Source of the DNA: Nephrocerus scutellatus
Taxonomy: Eukaryota > Arthropoda > Insecta > Diptera > Pipunculidae
Assembly: GCA_947095585.1 (NCBI GenBank)
Contig: OX352765.1
Coordinates: 78,599,976-78,663,975 of the forward strand
DNA length: 64,000 nucleotides
Direction: 5' to 3'
Position 1 is the first letter of the stretch, and each line of letters opens with the position of its first letter. The position numbers and the translations under genes were made by a program. The notes under the pieces are model-generated. The model worked only from the letters and a program-made list of their open reading frames with translations, was not told the DNA's origin and did no database searches. Positions 45,180 to 56,359 of the stretch are shown here, piece by piece.

Positions 45180-45895
45180 TTGTGGGGCTGAGATTTCGGG
45201 CGTAGTGGAAAAATGGACACGCCTTAAGAATACTGTCATGAGTACTGCAATTTAGCTTTAGAAGCTGCCTAGGTATAACGGGTGCCATGCGCATCTGCCC
45301 TCCGACAGCACTAGAAGCTGTTGTAGGGCTTTCGCCCCAGCCAATCTTCATTAGCAAGACGGCTGCCAGATGCGCTATTAATCTGCAACTAGAATACGGA
45401 TACAAACCGGGTGACTATGTGGGTCAACTGAAAATTTTTGACTCAATTCTTGAAAGACACATGTTCTGCGCTATCCCCGACAAAGGAGGCACTGGACGCT
45501 AGAGGTCTGGTCTGGTTAAGAGATGGATCGAAGATGGAAACTGGAGTTGGAGCTGGTATCTTTGGACCCAAAACCAAAGTCTCGATACCAATCAGAAAAA
45601 GTCCCTTAGTTTTCTAGGCTCAACTCCATGCCATTGAGATATGCGCCGGGACTAACCTTAATAAAGAAATTAGAGGCGTCTGTTTAGATAGCCAGGCAGC
45701 ACTTAAAGCGCTGTCGTCCAATTTAATGGACTCAAAAACTGTAACGATTCACCGCAATCTCTTGCCAGACGCAACAAAGTCAAACTCAGTTGGGTCCCTG
45801 GTCATCAGGGAATTGCAGGCAACAAATCTGCAGATGAACTAGCTAGGGCTGGCTCGGAATGGGCTAGGGTAGAAATAAAAAAAAACACGTCCCTG
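45180..45895 (+). pseudogene. LOA-like LINE: post-RT linker and RNase H
   Basis: Plus strand: LGITGAMRICPPTALEAVVG, LSPQPIFISKTAARCAINL and YKPGDYVGQLKIFDSILER (frame 45287-45502). It continues through LRDGSKMETGVGAGIFGPK, LDSQAALKALSSN, LSWVPGHQGIAGNKSADELA. TDGS is altered to RDGS, and the FQAE glutamate region carries a stop. Word-level agreement with 10562-11480 (ALKALSSN, IFGP.TKVSIP) shows one family in opposite orientations. Confidence 0.82.
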
Positions 45896-45964
45896 TATCA
45901 GCTAATCGCTGGAGTAGCTCATCTGCAAGGATGCTCCACAAAAGTGGTGACCAGTACCCCTTCT

Positions 45965-46195
45965 TGTGCGCATCCTCTTGTTGTGTTGACCATAATTTAG
46001 TTTTATCATCGACTTTGCGGTCTTCGCGGTTCTAGTGCCCAGCATCTCGCAAATCCATTAAGTGATTGTGCTGTCTACTTTCTTTCTCTCCAGGGCATTT
46101 CTTATCGCTTTATGGGATGCGGCGTTGAATGCTTTTTCGATGTCTAAGGCACATTTCTGGCAAGTGACTCCTCTATACTTTTGCTCACACAGTGC
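45965..46195 (-). pseudogene. LOA/R1-type RT fragment
   Basis: Minus strand reads CALDIEKAFNAASHKAIRNA, LERKKVDSTIT, a stop, WICEMLGTRTAKTAKSM. DIEKAFN is the first catalytic Asp block of RT, and WI..ML..R the following helix. Isolated fragment. Confidence 0.65.
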
Positions 46196-46333
46196 GATGG
46201 ATCACCTTTACCTTCGACTATCATTTAATGATTCTTCGATGTCTAAGGCACGTTTCTGGCAAGGGGGGACTCCTCTATACTTTCCGTCGGCTCCCACAGT
46301 GCGATGGGTCACCTTTAGATATATATATTTACC
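46135..46333. repeat. ~100-bp tandem duplication inside the RT fragment
   Basis: TTCGATGTCTAAGGCACATT at 46136 recurs as TTCGATGTCTAAGGCACGTT at about 46235. Both continue CTGGCAAG..GACTCCTCTATACTTT and CACAGTGCGATGG.TCACCTTTA. Two copies, about 99 bp apart. Confidence 0.88.
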
Positions 46334-47820
46334 GACGGGATTTTACTGTCGGTCGCAGTTTGAATTTTTGAATTTTAAATCTCTTCCTGACTCTTTCTTT
46401 TCTATGATGTGGACATTCTGTTATTCCGCACTTAACACTTTTAAAAAAAATACCAAAAACCCCCGTGATAAGCAACGTATTGTCAAATTTATTGACAGTT
46501 CCTGCCGGTTGAGCTGAAATACCAAACTATGGCCACTCACAAATACCAACTACACCTACACTCGTGCTGGTTGTTGGTTTAGGACTCATGTTGTTGTCAG
46601 CAAATGATATTGTCGTGTCACGCCGCGCCGCTCAGATATGATGGCCATTTCAGAGTTTTTTTTTTTTTTCGGAATTTGACGAAATTGCAAAAGACCGTTA
46701 TGTTAAGAGGCAACATGGAAAATGTTTTTTGTTTTGTGTTGCAATTTTATTCCTCCATCCTTCAGGTGAATGATTCAATGACAACAACAGCAACTTCAGG
46801 AAAAATGCGAAAATCGCACTTGTGCGCCAAGACGAGAAAAGACGGACGGCCGCGATCGTTCGGGGAATCATGCGCATTTGCATGTTCACACGACAATCGC
46901 GGCCGGTTGACGCGATCGACGCCTGCAAGAAACGCGACGCTATTCGTGTCCAATCAGTCGCACGAAAATTTCGCTTGAATATTTTAACGAAATTGTCGTT
47001 TCGACATGTGTACCATTTGGATGGATGAACGGACGGACGAACGAACGAACGGATGCGGTTGGCAGTATGGAAGGGGCTGCACTGAATAAATAAGCGAGCG
47101 AAAATCTCGAGTGCTGATGAAGTAGCCACAGCACAGACCAAACCAACAATAATCCAACTATTGCTCTCGCGCTAACCGGCTGGCAGTAGTCTGTCTTGTC
47201 TGTCTGGCACATATTCTTCCTCCTGCATATATGAATTGAATGCCAAATTGGCAATTTTTTCCCGCTACGTGGCTATCAATCTTAACTTCAGTTAAGCGAG
47301 CTAACTACTAATTCAAAACATTTTATTCAAATTCAACTCTCTCTCAAGTCCAATTTGCACTTGATCCTCACACTGATAGTGTTAAGGTTGGTCTGTAGCC
47401 ATCCATGCACACGACCAGTCAGGACTAATAAAGGAAGAAAGTCACCGCAACAATGTACTCGATGCTCAAAAGGGCATTTGGAGAAAATGTCAGAAAATAA
47501 TGACATAACCTAATTGGCTGGGGAGTGTTGCAGATCGCGTTTGAATGCTGGCTAACGGCTGGACACGTAAAGTGACAAAAATTGCCAATTTGTTTCTTTG
47601 TTTTGACTTTAAATGGGATCTCGTTTTTTCTTTCTTCTGTTCTGCATTTGCATACAACTTAGACATTTATGGATTCCGCTCCTTTTTAGTGATGGAATGC
47701 TTCATCTCGGCTTGCAGGAGAAACTCGATTGAAATGAATAACTGATTTTTGAGTGTGTTTCTTCATCCGCATTCTAATAATTTCTCAACTTTCGAAGGAA
47801 TATTGAAAGATGTACTGTAG
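46334..47820. other. Unique-looking non-coding island
   Basis: No LINE, SINE or satellite motif. Contains a GC-rich, CGCGATCG-containing patch (46845-46930) and ACGAACGAACGGA-type run (47027-47060). Overlapping frames on both strands (46604-46978 plus, 46698-47254 minus) have no recognisable domain. Confidence 0.4.
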
Positions 47821-47825
47821 TATTT

Positions 47826-49290
47826 CAAAATTATTATTATTATTATTATTATTAGGTTGGTGGTTGGTGGTGGCTGAGAAGCCTGGTGCACTGCGACCTA
47901 GAGATCTATTGTGCAACCCACTTTATGTGGTGGCTTAGTTCCTTTATGAATGCCATTACGTCTGTCAATTCGATCGAAATGGCATTCTGTCCTGGGACTG
48001 TGTGAGCCTTGAGATGCTTAAGGCTTTTCCGTGTAAGAGCATCACACCTAAACAGTATTTGTTCTGGTGAGTCTTTTGCCTTGTTACAGAAACGGCAACC
48101 GTCTGTCTGAGATTTTCTCATTTTTGCTAAGTGACTATTGAATGGACTGTGTTCCGTTATGTACCAGACTAGGGATCTGAGTGCATGACGGTTCAGTTTG
48201 ACTGCCTTGTCTATGTGTTTTTCATCCCTGTCGACGACTCCCATTCAGCTTCGATGCCATTGTTAGCCCACTCTTTAATCTTGTTTTTGAGGTGGCTAAG
48301 GAAGTAGGCAATGCTTGGTTCTGGCCCAGTAAATGTACCTTCTGCGCCTTCTCTTGCGCAAAGAGCTGCTGCCTCTATCCCTACAATGCCTGCGTGCCCT
48401 GGAGACCACATAAGGGTGATTTTATTGTTTTTGGCCAATTGTTTTAAGTGGCAGTAGCAGCTCCACGTTGTTCTGGTGTTGAAAATAGGGCCTTTTAGTG
48501 CAAGTAGTGCAGCCTGGATAGCTGAGATCATGTAAATCTCAGTTCTTCTATAACTTCTTTTAATGCATTCCAAGATGCAGGCTTCTAATGCTATTGTTTC
48601 TTCCTGGAAAACTGTTGGGGAGCTACCTAAGGGTATTGGAAGTGTGGTTTTGAGTCCGAATACTCCTGCTGCTGTTCCTGTGTCTGTTTTAGATCCGAAT
48701 ACTCCTGCTGCTGTTCCTGTGTCTGTTTAAGATCCGTCTGTGGACCTGGGTGAGGTTATTGATGATATTTGCAACTTGACGACGCTCTGGAATTCTTACC
48801 AAGAAGTTAATTTGGAAATCAGTTGTTTTTGTCATTGAGTCTGATTGTAGGATAATTCCATATTCCGATTTTATTTTGGAAATGATGTTAGTATGTCCTG
48901 GTCTATTGGATTTGACCTGATTGTGTATGTTGAGAGTAGAGAGTCTTAAGCCAGCTTATGTCATATGGGAGTTCCATGTTAGTTTTTGGTCAAACATAAC
49001 TCCCAGATATTTGGCTTCCGGCATTATTTGTAGGACCTTGCCTTGGAAATTCAGTGTAGTAAAATTCATTCTTCTTCTCTTTGTGAAGATGGTGCACACT
49101 ATCTTGTCTGGGTTGACGCTTAGGTTCACCTCTTTACACCATTCGTTTACTAGTTTACTAGGGAGAGCAAACTGCATTCGTTCTGCTATCGTACTCTCGA
49201 ATTTACCGTGAACCAGGAGGACAAGGTCATCCGCATAGCCAATGTTAGTGATACGATTGTTCTTAAGCCTAGACAGTAACTGGTCCATTA
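47826..49290 (-). mobile_element. I/LOA-type LINE, 5'-truncated, with (TAA)-type tail
   Basis: Minus strand: IGYADDLVLLVHGK (RT catalytic YADD, 48956-49288 frame), NPDKIVCTIFTKRR, AKYLGVMFDQKLTWNSHM, a degraded stretch with a 39-bp duplication in the RNase H start, EETIALEACILECI, QAALLALK, LMWSPGHAGIVGIEAAALCA (48211-48573), then HSPFNSHLAKMRKSQTDGCR and CRFCNKAKDSPEQILFRC (47906-48244). The element ends in an (ATT)n run at 47829-47853 on the plus strand, that is a TAA-repeat tail, a habit of I-type elements. The 5' part is missing. Confidence 0.83.
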
Positions 49291-49299
49291 ACCAGCAGC

Positions 49300-49634
49300 C
49301 ACAAAAGAGGTGACAGGACTCCGTCTTGTGGGCAGCCTCTAGTTGCCGCTACTGTGATGGTCAAACGAGGCCCGAATTCTATTTTTTGTATTATTTCAAA
49401 ATCAAAAGAAATAAAAAACTAACCAATAGGCGAAAGTCCGTTTTTCACTATCGCTGTACTCACTCTGAGTTTGAAGATCGAAGATTCTCAACTACTCACT
49501 GTGGACCAGTGGAAAAATCAGAGCGACTTTCAGTACGTGTTCGTCAAATGCAAGTCCACTCTATGGCGGTGTTTTTGGAGAACACGAAGGGACTTGGCAA
49601 AGGAAAACCCTTATCTCTGAACAAAAAACTGTAG
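49300..49634. other. Unassigned segment
   Basis: One plus frame (49326-49634, 102 codons) has no recognised domain. It precedes the left arm of the inverted-repeat element. Confidence 0.3.
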
Positions 49635-50932
49635 CCTATAACCTCCGGGTCAAAAAACACTACATTGGTGAAAATATGATGAAATAATGAAATGGGAGGG
49701 ACGGGTCTATTTTCACCCCTGCGGTGTGAAGAGACGTACTTTTTACCTTACATCACTTCGCACCCTGTGAATCTTGAACGCTTCTAGCTGTAAGGTCACT
49801 GTTGGTCTTTTTTTAAATGAAATTGTTAGGTCAAACAATGTACTTTCTTTGAATTTCTATATATGAACTTCGCGTGCCCGTGTGTTTGTCTGTTTGTGTT
49901 TCGTGGAATCTTACGATCAATTTTTAACCCTCTTCCCATGATCCGATTTTATTGAAATTTTGCACATATGTGTATTTCCGGTTACAACAGGTTCTATTAA
50001 AATTTGGGGCCTCTTGGGGCTCAGGGTCGAGCGGTGCCTATATATATTTTTTTTAAATTAACCCGATTTTCTTAAACTACATTTATACACATGTGTATCT
50101 CCGATGGAGAACACTTTTTGTACAAATTATGGAGACCCCGGGCACCGGGGTACGGACCCCAAACACATTTTTCAAAAAATGTACCCGATTTTCTTCAAAT
50201 TTTATACACATGTGTATCTCCGGCGGACAATACTTTTTGTAAAACTATTTGGAAGTGATCGGGCCCCAGAGACGAGGGGCTTCCATATAAATTTTTCCAA
50301 AAATATCCCGATTTTCTTCAAATTTTGTACACATGTGTATCTTCGATGACAAGACTTGTTGTCAAAACTTTTAGCGCCAAGTTTCTCCCTTAAATTTGTT
50401 TTTAAAAAGTAATCCGATTTTGATCAAGTTTTGCACATTGTGTATTCCCGATTAGAGAATTTCCACGAAAAATTTCAATTTTTATGGGTTGTTTTTTTAA
50501 ATTCTTAAAAATGACTGCATAAACATTGTGAGGTGAATTTGTAGAAAATTTAGTAGGCTTTAATACTGCATTTGTCAAAAAAAACTTATCCGAAAGCATT
50601 TTTCGAAATAATCGCGTTTGAAAATAAAATTTAAAAAAATCTTTCTTTTTTCCTTTGACGACATTCATATTGGTGATTGTTTTAAGAATTTAAAAAAATG
50701 TACATTGCTTGACCTTAAAAATTTGATTTTCTTTCAAAAAAAAAACCAACATTGGCCTTGTAACTAGAAGCGTTCAAGACTTTCAGGGTGTGAAGTTATG
50801 TAGTGGCAAACGTATGTCTCTTCGCGTTAAAACGCTACGTACGATGGTGAAAATAACCCCCCTTTGCAACGATTTTTTTCACGAAATTAACCAAGGTGAG
50901 GTATTTGCCACCTTAACGGATACAACCTGTAT
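49635..50932. mobile_element. Probable inverted-repeat (foldback-type) element enclosing minisatellite C
   Basis: The left segment 49635-49845 is roughly the reverse complement of 50695-50932. For example CTTGAACGCTTCTAGCTGTA (left) corresponds to CTTGAACGCTTCTAGTTACA, CTATTTTCACC to TTATTTTCACC, and AGGTCAAACAATGTACTTTC to AGGTCAAGCAATGTACATTT. Agreement looks like 70-80 percent over ~160 bp and weaker farther out. Inside lie a GCGTGCCCGTGTGTTTGTCT leader, five type C units and an AT-rich segment. No transposase is encoded. The arms and internal minisatellite resemble foldback elements. Confidence 0.65.
49950..50470. repeat. Minisatellite type C, five units
   Basis: Anchors ACACATGTGTATCTCCG at about 49970, 50088, 50205, 50328 and 50437 (109-123 bp apart), each preceded by CCGATTTTCTTCAAATTTT and followed by GGACAA.ACTTTTTGT and GGGGCCC-rich text. 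The last unit ends in TTTTTATGGGTTGTTTTTTT, the module also found at 39190-39215 in reverse. Confidence 0.9.
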
Positions 50933-51009
50933 TTACATGAATTATATCACTTACTTTTTTTTAAAGTATTTTTTTTTTGGAAATTGTTTTTTGTTTTAAT
51001 AAAAATTTC

Positions 51010-51250
51010 TTTAGCTTTTTAGTTTTTTTTTTACACGCGCCACATGCCACGCGCCACAAACTACGCCATTGCAAGCCGGGCGCTAACCAATTGTTTTAAA
51101 ACAAGTCTCATCAAATTCTGACAAGTGTTACACGCGCCACACACGCGAAATATCAAAAATGTTGTGTGAAATAAGCTGCTCAAAAAATGTCAGCTCTCTA
51201 GGTCATGTGAAAGGTGGATAAAATGGACCTCAAAGAAGTCGAATGGAAGG
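51010..51250 (-). mobile_element. Fragment combining type A core and type B unit
   Basis: On the minus strand a type B unit (CTTCTTTGAGGTCCATTTTA, CCTAGAGAGCTGACATTTTT) is followed by GGCGCGTGTAACACTTGTCA, then the type A core AGAATTTGATGAGACTTGTT, TTAGCGCCCGGCTTGCAATG, and GTGGCGCGTGGCATGTGGCG. A and B therefore occur in one element. Confidence 0.75.
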
Positions 51251-51384
51251 GCGGTAACAAAGCTACTACATAACTGATAAAAGATTTTACCAGACGTTCC
51301 TATGACGAATAAGAGTAAAAACGTTAAATTTTTGGGGCCAGTTTGTATAGCACGTACAAAATCTTACTAACTATCCGCTTTGTT

Positions 51385-51990
51385 ATAAAAAAAATGAGAA
51401 CATCCCATCCGACATCTTTTTCCGCCTACCGACCCATTGCGCTAACATCCATACTTTCTAAAGTCATGGAAACGCTGAATAATCGTAATCTTATGCAATA
51501 CCTTGAATCACATGAAATTCTTAGAGAACATCAACAGTACGGTTTAGTCGAAGGCAACATTCTGCAGGTTGATCTGATGGCATATCTCACTGAAAAGTGA
51601 AACCAGTCTATTCACAAAGTTGTCGCCCTCGATATTTTCAAGGCATTTGACAGAGTCTGGCATCAAGTTCTTTTGTCAAAAATGAATGCCTATGGAATTG
51701 ATAAGACTTTGCTTGATTGGACTAGTAACTGCCTTTCTGACCGTTCAATCCAGGTCATATTGGACGGTTTTAAATCCAATGTTCCCCGCGTAAACGCCGG
51801 TGTTCCCCAGGGCTCTGTTTTCTCTCCGACACTCTTTCTCATTTTTATTAATGATCTCCTATTCAATTCATTCTTTCGCTGACGAGAGTAGACTTAGCTG
51901 TACGTATGATTTCGCGCTCTCTCCACGTCACTCTTCATCGCAAGTGGAACTTGAACAACAACTTATGTTAAGTACGTGAAATTATGACCT
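51385..51990 (+). pseudogene. CR1-like LINE RT fragment
   Basis: Plus strand: SAYRPIALTSILSKVMETLN, QYLESHEILREHQQYGL, VALDIFKAFDRVWHQ, RVNAGVPQGSVFSPTLFL, IFINDL, then frameshifted SFADESRLS where FADD has become FADE. The fragment has a stop in the middle and no C terminus. It is closely related to 56360-57115 and more distantly to 22848-25178. Confidence 0.85.
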
Positions 51991-52084
51991 AGACAGGATA
52001 AAAGATTGCGACTACACAATAGAGTTGATTTTCTTCTACCAGCGGTACGGCTTTATCGTGAAACTAAAATCCTTTTAACTTAAT

Positions 52085-52155
52085 TTAGTCCTTGGACTGA
52101 ATTACAATTATTTATATGACAAGCTGAAAAGCTCCGCTTTACTAACTTAAACGGA
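52085..52155 (+). mobile_element. Third copy of the Helentron/HINE-like 3' end block
   Basis: TTAGTCCTTGGACTGAATTA, AATTATTTATATGACAAGCT, GAAAAGCTCCGCTTTACTAA. It matches 21190-21255 and 22290-22362, including the GTCC..GGAC and AGCT..AGCT pairings. The rest of the element is not visible upstream on this strand. Confidence 0.7.
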
Positions 52156-55100
52156 ATAACCAATATCAGATTTTTATTTTTATTAATATAGATAGATTAG
52201 GTTTATCTATCCACATTACTACCCTGATTCTTGCTTTTAGTTTTCTTAATGTACTAGGAATATTTTTGCTTCGATCAATATTCTTTGATCTTATTAAAAA
52301 GGAGTACAGATTCGTCGAAAGTAAGTAGTACAATACTCCGATCGTTCTCACTTCGACAGCACTGATAGTAATAGTATCTTAATGTAAATTCATAAAGAAA
52401 CAACAATTCCAGCAAATGATGGCAATTAAAGACACCTAGTCCCCTTCAAATCACTTGTGTTGGAACATTTAGAGATCTAATTCTTTTATTTCTATGGAAG
52501 ACCTATCTATATCTTACCTATATGTTGGTCAATAGTAATGGGTTAATGTCAAACTTGCATTTATGTTAAACTTGCATCCATAGCATGACTGTAAGTTATT
52601 AAGATGCGAATTAAGAGTGGTCAAGTCTTATAGTCTGTATATTAAGTGCTTGCGGATTATATTGTTGCAGAACTACATAGGTCTGTAAAGTAGACCTCAT
52701 TCGTGTTCTGTGGCTAAGGAGGAAACTTTAAAATTGACAGCAAGGAAATCCGAAGATGGGCGATAACTTATTACTATTTTTTAATATCATGAATTTTACT
52801 TGTTACACACTTTATTCCTATAGGTTTGCGACTCGATCTTCTATACCAAAATATTCTCTAAATGATTGGCAATCAGCAACAGCAAAATACCTTGGTATAG
52901 ATACCAAAAGTAGTGTTCGCTTAAAAGCTGACACTACAAATTCTAAAGAAGAAAATTACCTGCAAATGTGTACACAGAAAAATAGCATTTCCGGTTCCCA
53001 ACTAGAACAAAATGCACGACTACATTCAATGTAATTGTTTGCCTTTGCGCTTGCGCTTGCAGACAAACGCCTCCCTTGGCTTGTTGTACTCACAATGACT
53101 TTCTAGCGTTCATCTACTTCTTCTTTAATTCGTTGTTGGATTCACCGATGTTAACGATGGCAATCACGAAATTCAACCTTCTCCATAGTCAAACCCGCCA
53201 ACAAGCCAAATTGAAATCAAACGGAACTGCACACAAATCGCAGGACATTATCCAGAGTATATGCGCGGAGGAAGAAGTCGTAAAGTAACCAGAAATCACA
53301 GTCTGTCTAGAAGAGGGAAATAATTAGCAGGCAATCTGTAGAATTTTGTGTAAGCTAGCGGTAATGGGTTAGCTACTAGCGTAGAGCGCGCGCTAAGTCA
53401 ACCAGAAGGAAATGGAGAGCATCGCATCGTGTATCTCGGTGCAGTTTTCATTAGAACAACGGAGCGGAATGGGGAAAAAATGTATATCAAATGCGATAGA
53501 TACGAGTACGGGTAGTGCTTTCAGTCTGTTTTTGTTGTATGTGTGTACGAACTGTAGCACTGCAACAAAGGTACACACGATTCGTCCGTCGATGAGAACG
53601 AAGACAAAAGCCAAACCAGCCGACAGACAGACAGACCAACTATTTCCCGTATTCGCGTACAAACTCTTAATGAATTTCACTTTTGAGCCAGCAGCACACA
53701 CATCCGTCCAGCAACGCAACCGGCTTGTCGGCCGAGCGCCCACCATAACCACCACCACTAGCACCACCAACACCACCACCAGAGCACATTTAAATGAGGA
53801 ATCGCTTCACAAATAGCTTAATCGCAAGCAATTAAACAATTAACCCACCATTCAGTATCAGGCGAGAGAAAGATTAGGTTTAGTGCCACAGCATGGAATC
53901 AATTGAGAAGACACACGAAGCAGATGGTAGAGGAGGACTAGGAGATGCAGGAAGAGAAGGATGCCGCTTCTGCTGCTGCTATAGAGTGTATCCGTCCGTG
54001 ATTGGGTGATTTGAAGTGCAACCATGTGGTATTCGCTAAGCCATACCCGGGACCAACACAACACAAGTCTGTACGAAACGGTGAATCTCAACAAATTGAT
54101 ATTAGCAGTTGTACCGTGTACTTGTGATTCAGAGCAGCGGTGCAATGCAACAACGGACAAATGAAGTGCCATGGAAAAAGCAGCAGAAGCAAAAGAAGAA
54201 GATGAAGCACACCGAGCACAACAGCGAACCCAAAACCCCCCCAAAAGTTGGCAAATACAGCGTCATTTGTTGTTGTTCTTCTTCGACGTCCGCGACTAAC
54301 CGACCGACCCACCATTCGTTCGCATGTGAAAATGTGAATGGAATCGATGATGATGGTGTGCGCTGATGATCAACATCATTATCATCACGAAGGTAATTTA
54401 CTATCTGTGTTGCGCTCAAAGAAAGCTCAAAACACCAACAACAACCACAACAAGAGATGGTCGATAGCACATTCTGTGCGCGCACCCCCAAAGGCGGCCG
54501 ACACCATACCACAGCACAACGGTACATTTTGCGTGCCGAACATTTCCTCGAAAACTATCTTGACCAATAATCTAATTAAAATTGGCTAAATCGAATTTAG
54601 CTTAGCGGTGAAATTTGAAAAAAATTTTGCCGCGAAGACAGCGAAGAGAACGAAAAAATGTCCACTTGGTGGTGTTATCTAATGGTAACATAACATACCC
54701 GCTAGGTACGAGTAGCTCGAGCGGCTTCATCGGTTGATTGGGAGAAATTTCGTGAAATTATATCTTGGATGTTGGATGCTCGAATTCCATGCGAGCCGGT
54801 GTTTCGCTGGATTTATAAGATACCAATCGGACGTATTTGGGGCTTCCGATTCGCTTGGGTTTCTGCGTTTTTTTTTTTTGAGTTTAAATCGTGGCGCGAT
54901 AAGCTAATGACCGATCGCATTTCCAAACAAATTCTGAGCAATCGAAGTTTCCATTAATTAGTGGGTACACTGTACGTACAATCCTCAAGTAGCAGGTAAT
55001 TGCTTGAGAGGCTGATATAGAATCTTAAATATTTGGAGGTAAACCGAAGGAATCTTTACAAGAAGAAAAAGAGTTTATTAGTTTTTCTAAAGGTTTAGGT

Positions 55101-55440
55101 TTTCGTTTTCATATATGTAGTCCGAGGGGGAGACTGGTTTCATTGATTCATTCATTCCTTGCCAGCATAACGTCAAGCCACATACATATCCAACAAATGC
55201 AAAGAAGTTATAGTGGGATTTATACCTAAAGGAGGTAACTAATCCCCAGATTAACCGAAATCATAATGACCAATTAGATTCTTATTAAAACAAAACACTG
55301 GAAAAGCTGATCGATCACTACCTACGAATGGGACCGCTTTAAAATGCACCAACACATGTTGTAACGAAGCTAGTCATCATATGAATAGCTTCGCCACATA
55401 CCATACAACAACAAATACAATCCTATTAACAGAAATACAT
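52156..55440. other. Unique-looking non-coding island (3.3 kb)
   Basis: No transposon motif recognised. From 53400 to 54600 there are several overlapping open frames on both strands, rich in Thr/Ser/Leu/Phe because of CCACCA-, CAACAA- and TTGTTG-type runs (53730-53790, 54430-54460). No domain could be named, and frames on both strands are of similar length, which argues against coding. Confidence 0.4.
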
Positions 55441-55445
55441 TAAAT

Positions 55446-55650
55446 AGAACGGCTCAGTCGGCAAAAGCGCCCGAACGGCATACAAACGACATAGGTTCGA
55501 ATCCGACTACGGTCAATTGAGAGGAAACCTAAAAACTCTACTTTTTTTATTGTCTTAAATTAAAGCACACGAAAAGAACACTAGGAAATGAATTCACAAG
55601 GCTGAATGGGTACGACCAAGCCTAAATAGGCCAAAATACAACAACAACAA
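55446..55650 (+). mobile_element. Second tRNA-derived SINE family, single copy
   Basis: Head AACGGCTCAGTCGGCAAAAG (A box), then ACATAGGTTCGAATCCGACT (B box) 30-odd bases later. A T-run follows, then a body with CTAGGAAATGAATTCACAAG and GGGTACGACCAAGCCTAAAT, and a CAACAACAACAAG tail. Flanks AGAAATACAT (left, about 55431) and AGAAAATACA (right, about 55650) look like a target-site duplication. The box spacing, the tail and the flanks support a tRNA-derived SINE unrelated to the ATT-tailed family. Confidence 0.72.
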
Positions 55651-55974
55651 GAAAATACAAAATCAACACCAAACAAACAATTTCCAGTACTGTCTTCTTT
55701 TTTTTTTCTCTAGACCAAAGTAATTCCTAAACGGCTGAACGAAATAAGTAATGACCTGGAAATCCAACCAAACGTGTGCTAGTCTTACTTCACCAACCAA
55801 TGCATTTTACACAAAAGGTTTATTGAGCACAGCTACTCAAATAAACCACCATTTGGCGAGTCCCACCGAGGACTTTAATGAATAAATTGCAACTCAATAG
55901 ACTCTGTCGTTGCCACAGCCTTCTGTTCATTTTCTTTCTGAGTCTGTCAATTTTTGGGACTCTAATACCTGATT

Positions 55975-56315
55975 TTTGATCACCAGACTGAGCAACGTGC
56001 TTAAACACCGTTCTCTAGCCGCGTTTTACGTGATTTTCGATCGCCAAAGTGAGCAACGCGCTTAAACACCGTTCTCAGCTGACCATCTAGCTCCGTTTCA
56101 CGAGATTTTCGATCGCAAAACTGAGCAACGCGCTTAAACACCGTTCTCAGCTGACCATCTAGTCCCGTTCCACTTGATTTTGGATCGCCAGACTGAGCAA
56201 CGCACTTAAACACTGTTCTCAGCTGACCATCTAGCTCCGTTCCACCTGATTTTCGATCGCCAGACTGAGCAACGCGCTTAAACACCGTTCTCAGCTGGCC
56301 ATCTAGCCCTGTAGT
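55975..56315 (-). repeat. 72-bp minisatellite that keeps an open frame
   Basis: Units are anchored on GAGCAACGCGCTTAAACACC at about 56051, 56123, 56195 and 56267, with a shorter first unit at 55989. The 72-bp (24-codon) period keeps the minus frame 56001-56285 open and gives repeats of the form VFKRVAQSGDRKSGGTELDG. About 4.5 copies with 80-95 percent agreement. No known protein family recognised. Confidence 0.9.
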
Positions 56316-56359
56316 TAAGTTGCATGTATAGTAGATCTCTATTTTATTATGATGATCTC

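Noticed and set aside
47829..47853. (ATT)n run as an independent microsatellite
   Set aside because: It sits at the 3' end of the minus-strand LINE and is better explained as its TAA tail.
50104..50349. 81-codon frame with repeated IFFKF.THVYLR words
   Set aside because: It is minisatellite C read in one frame.
53393..54589. Cluster of 75-134 codon frames on both strands as a host gene
   Set aside because: Equal-length frames on opposite strands, Thr/Leu/Phe bias from simple repeats, and no recognisable domain.
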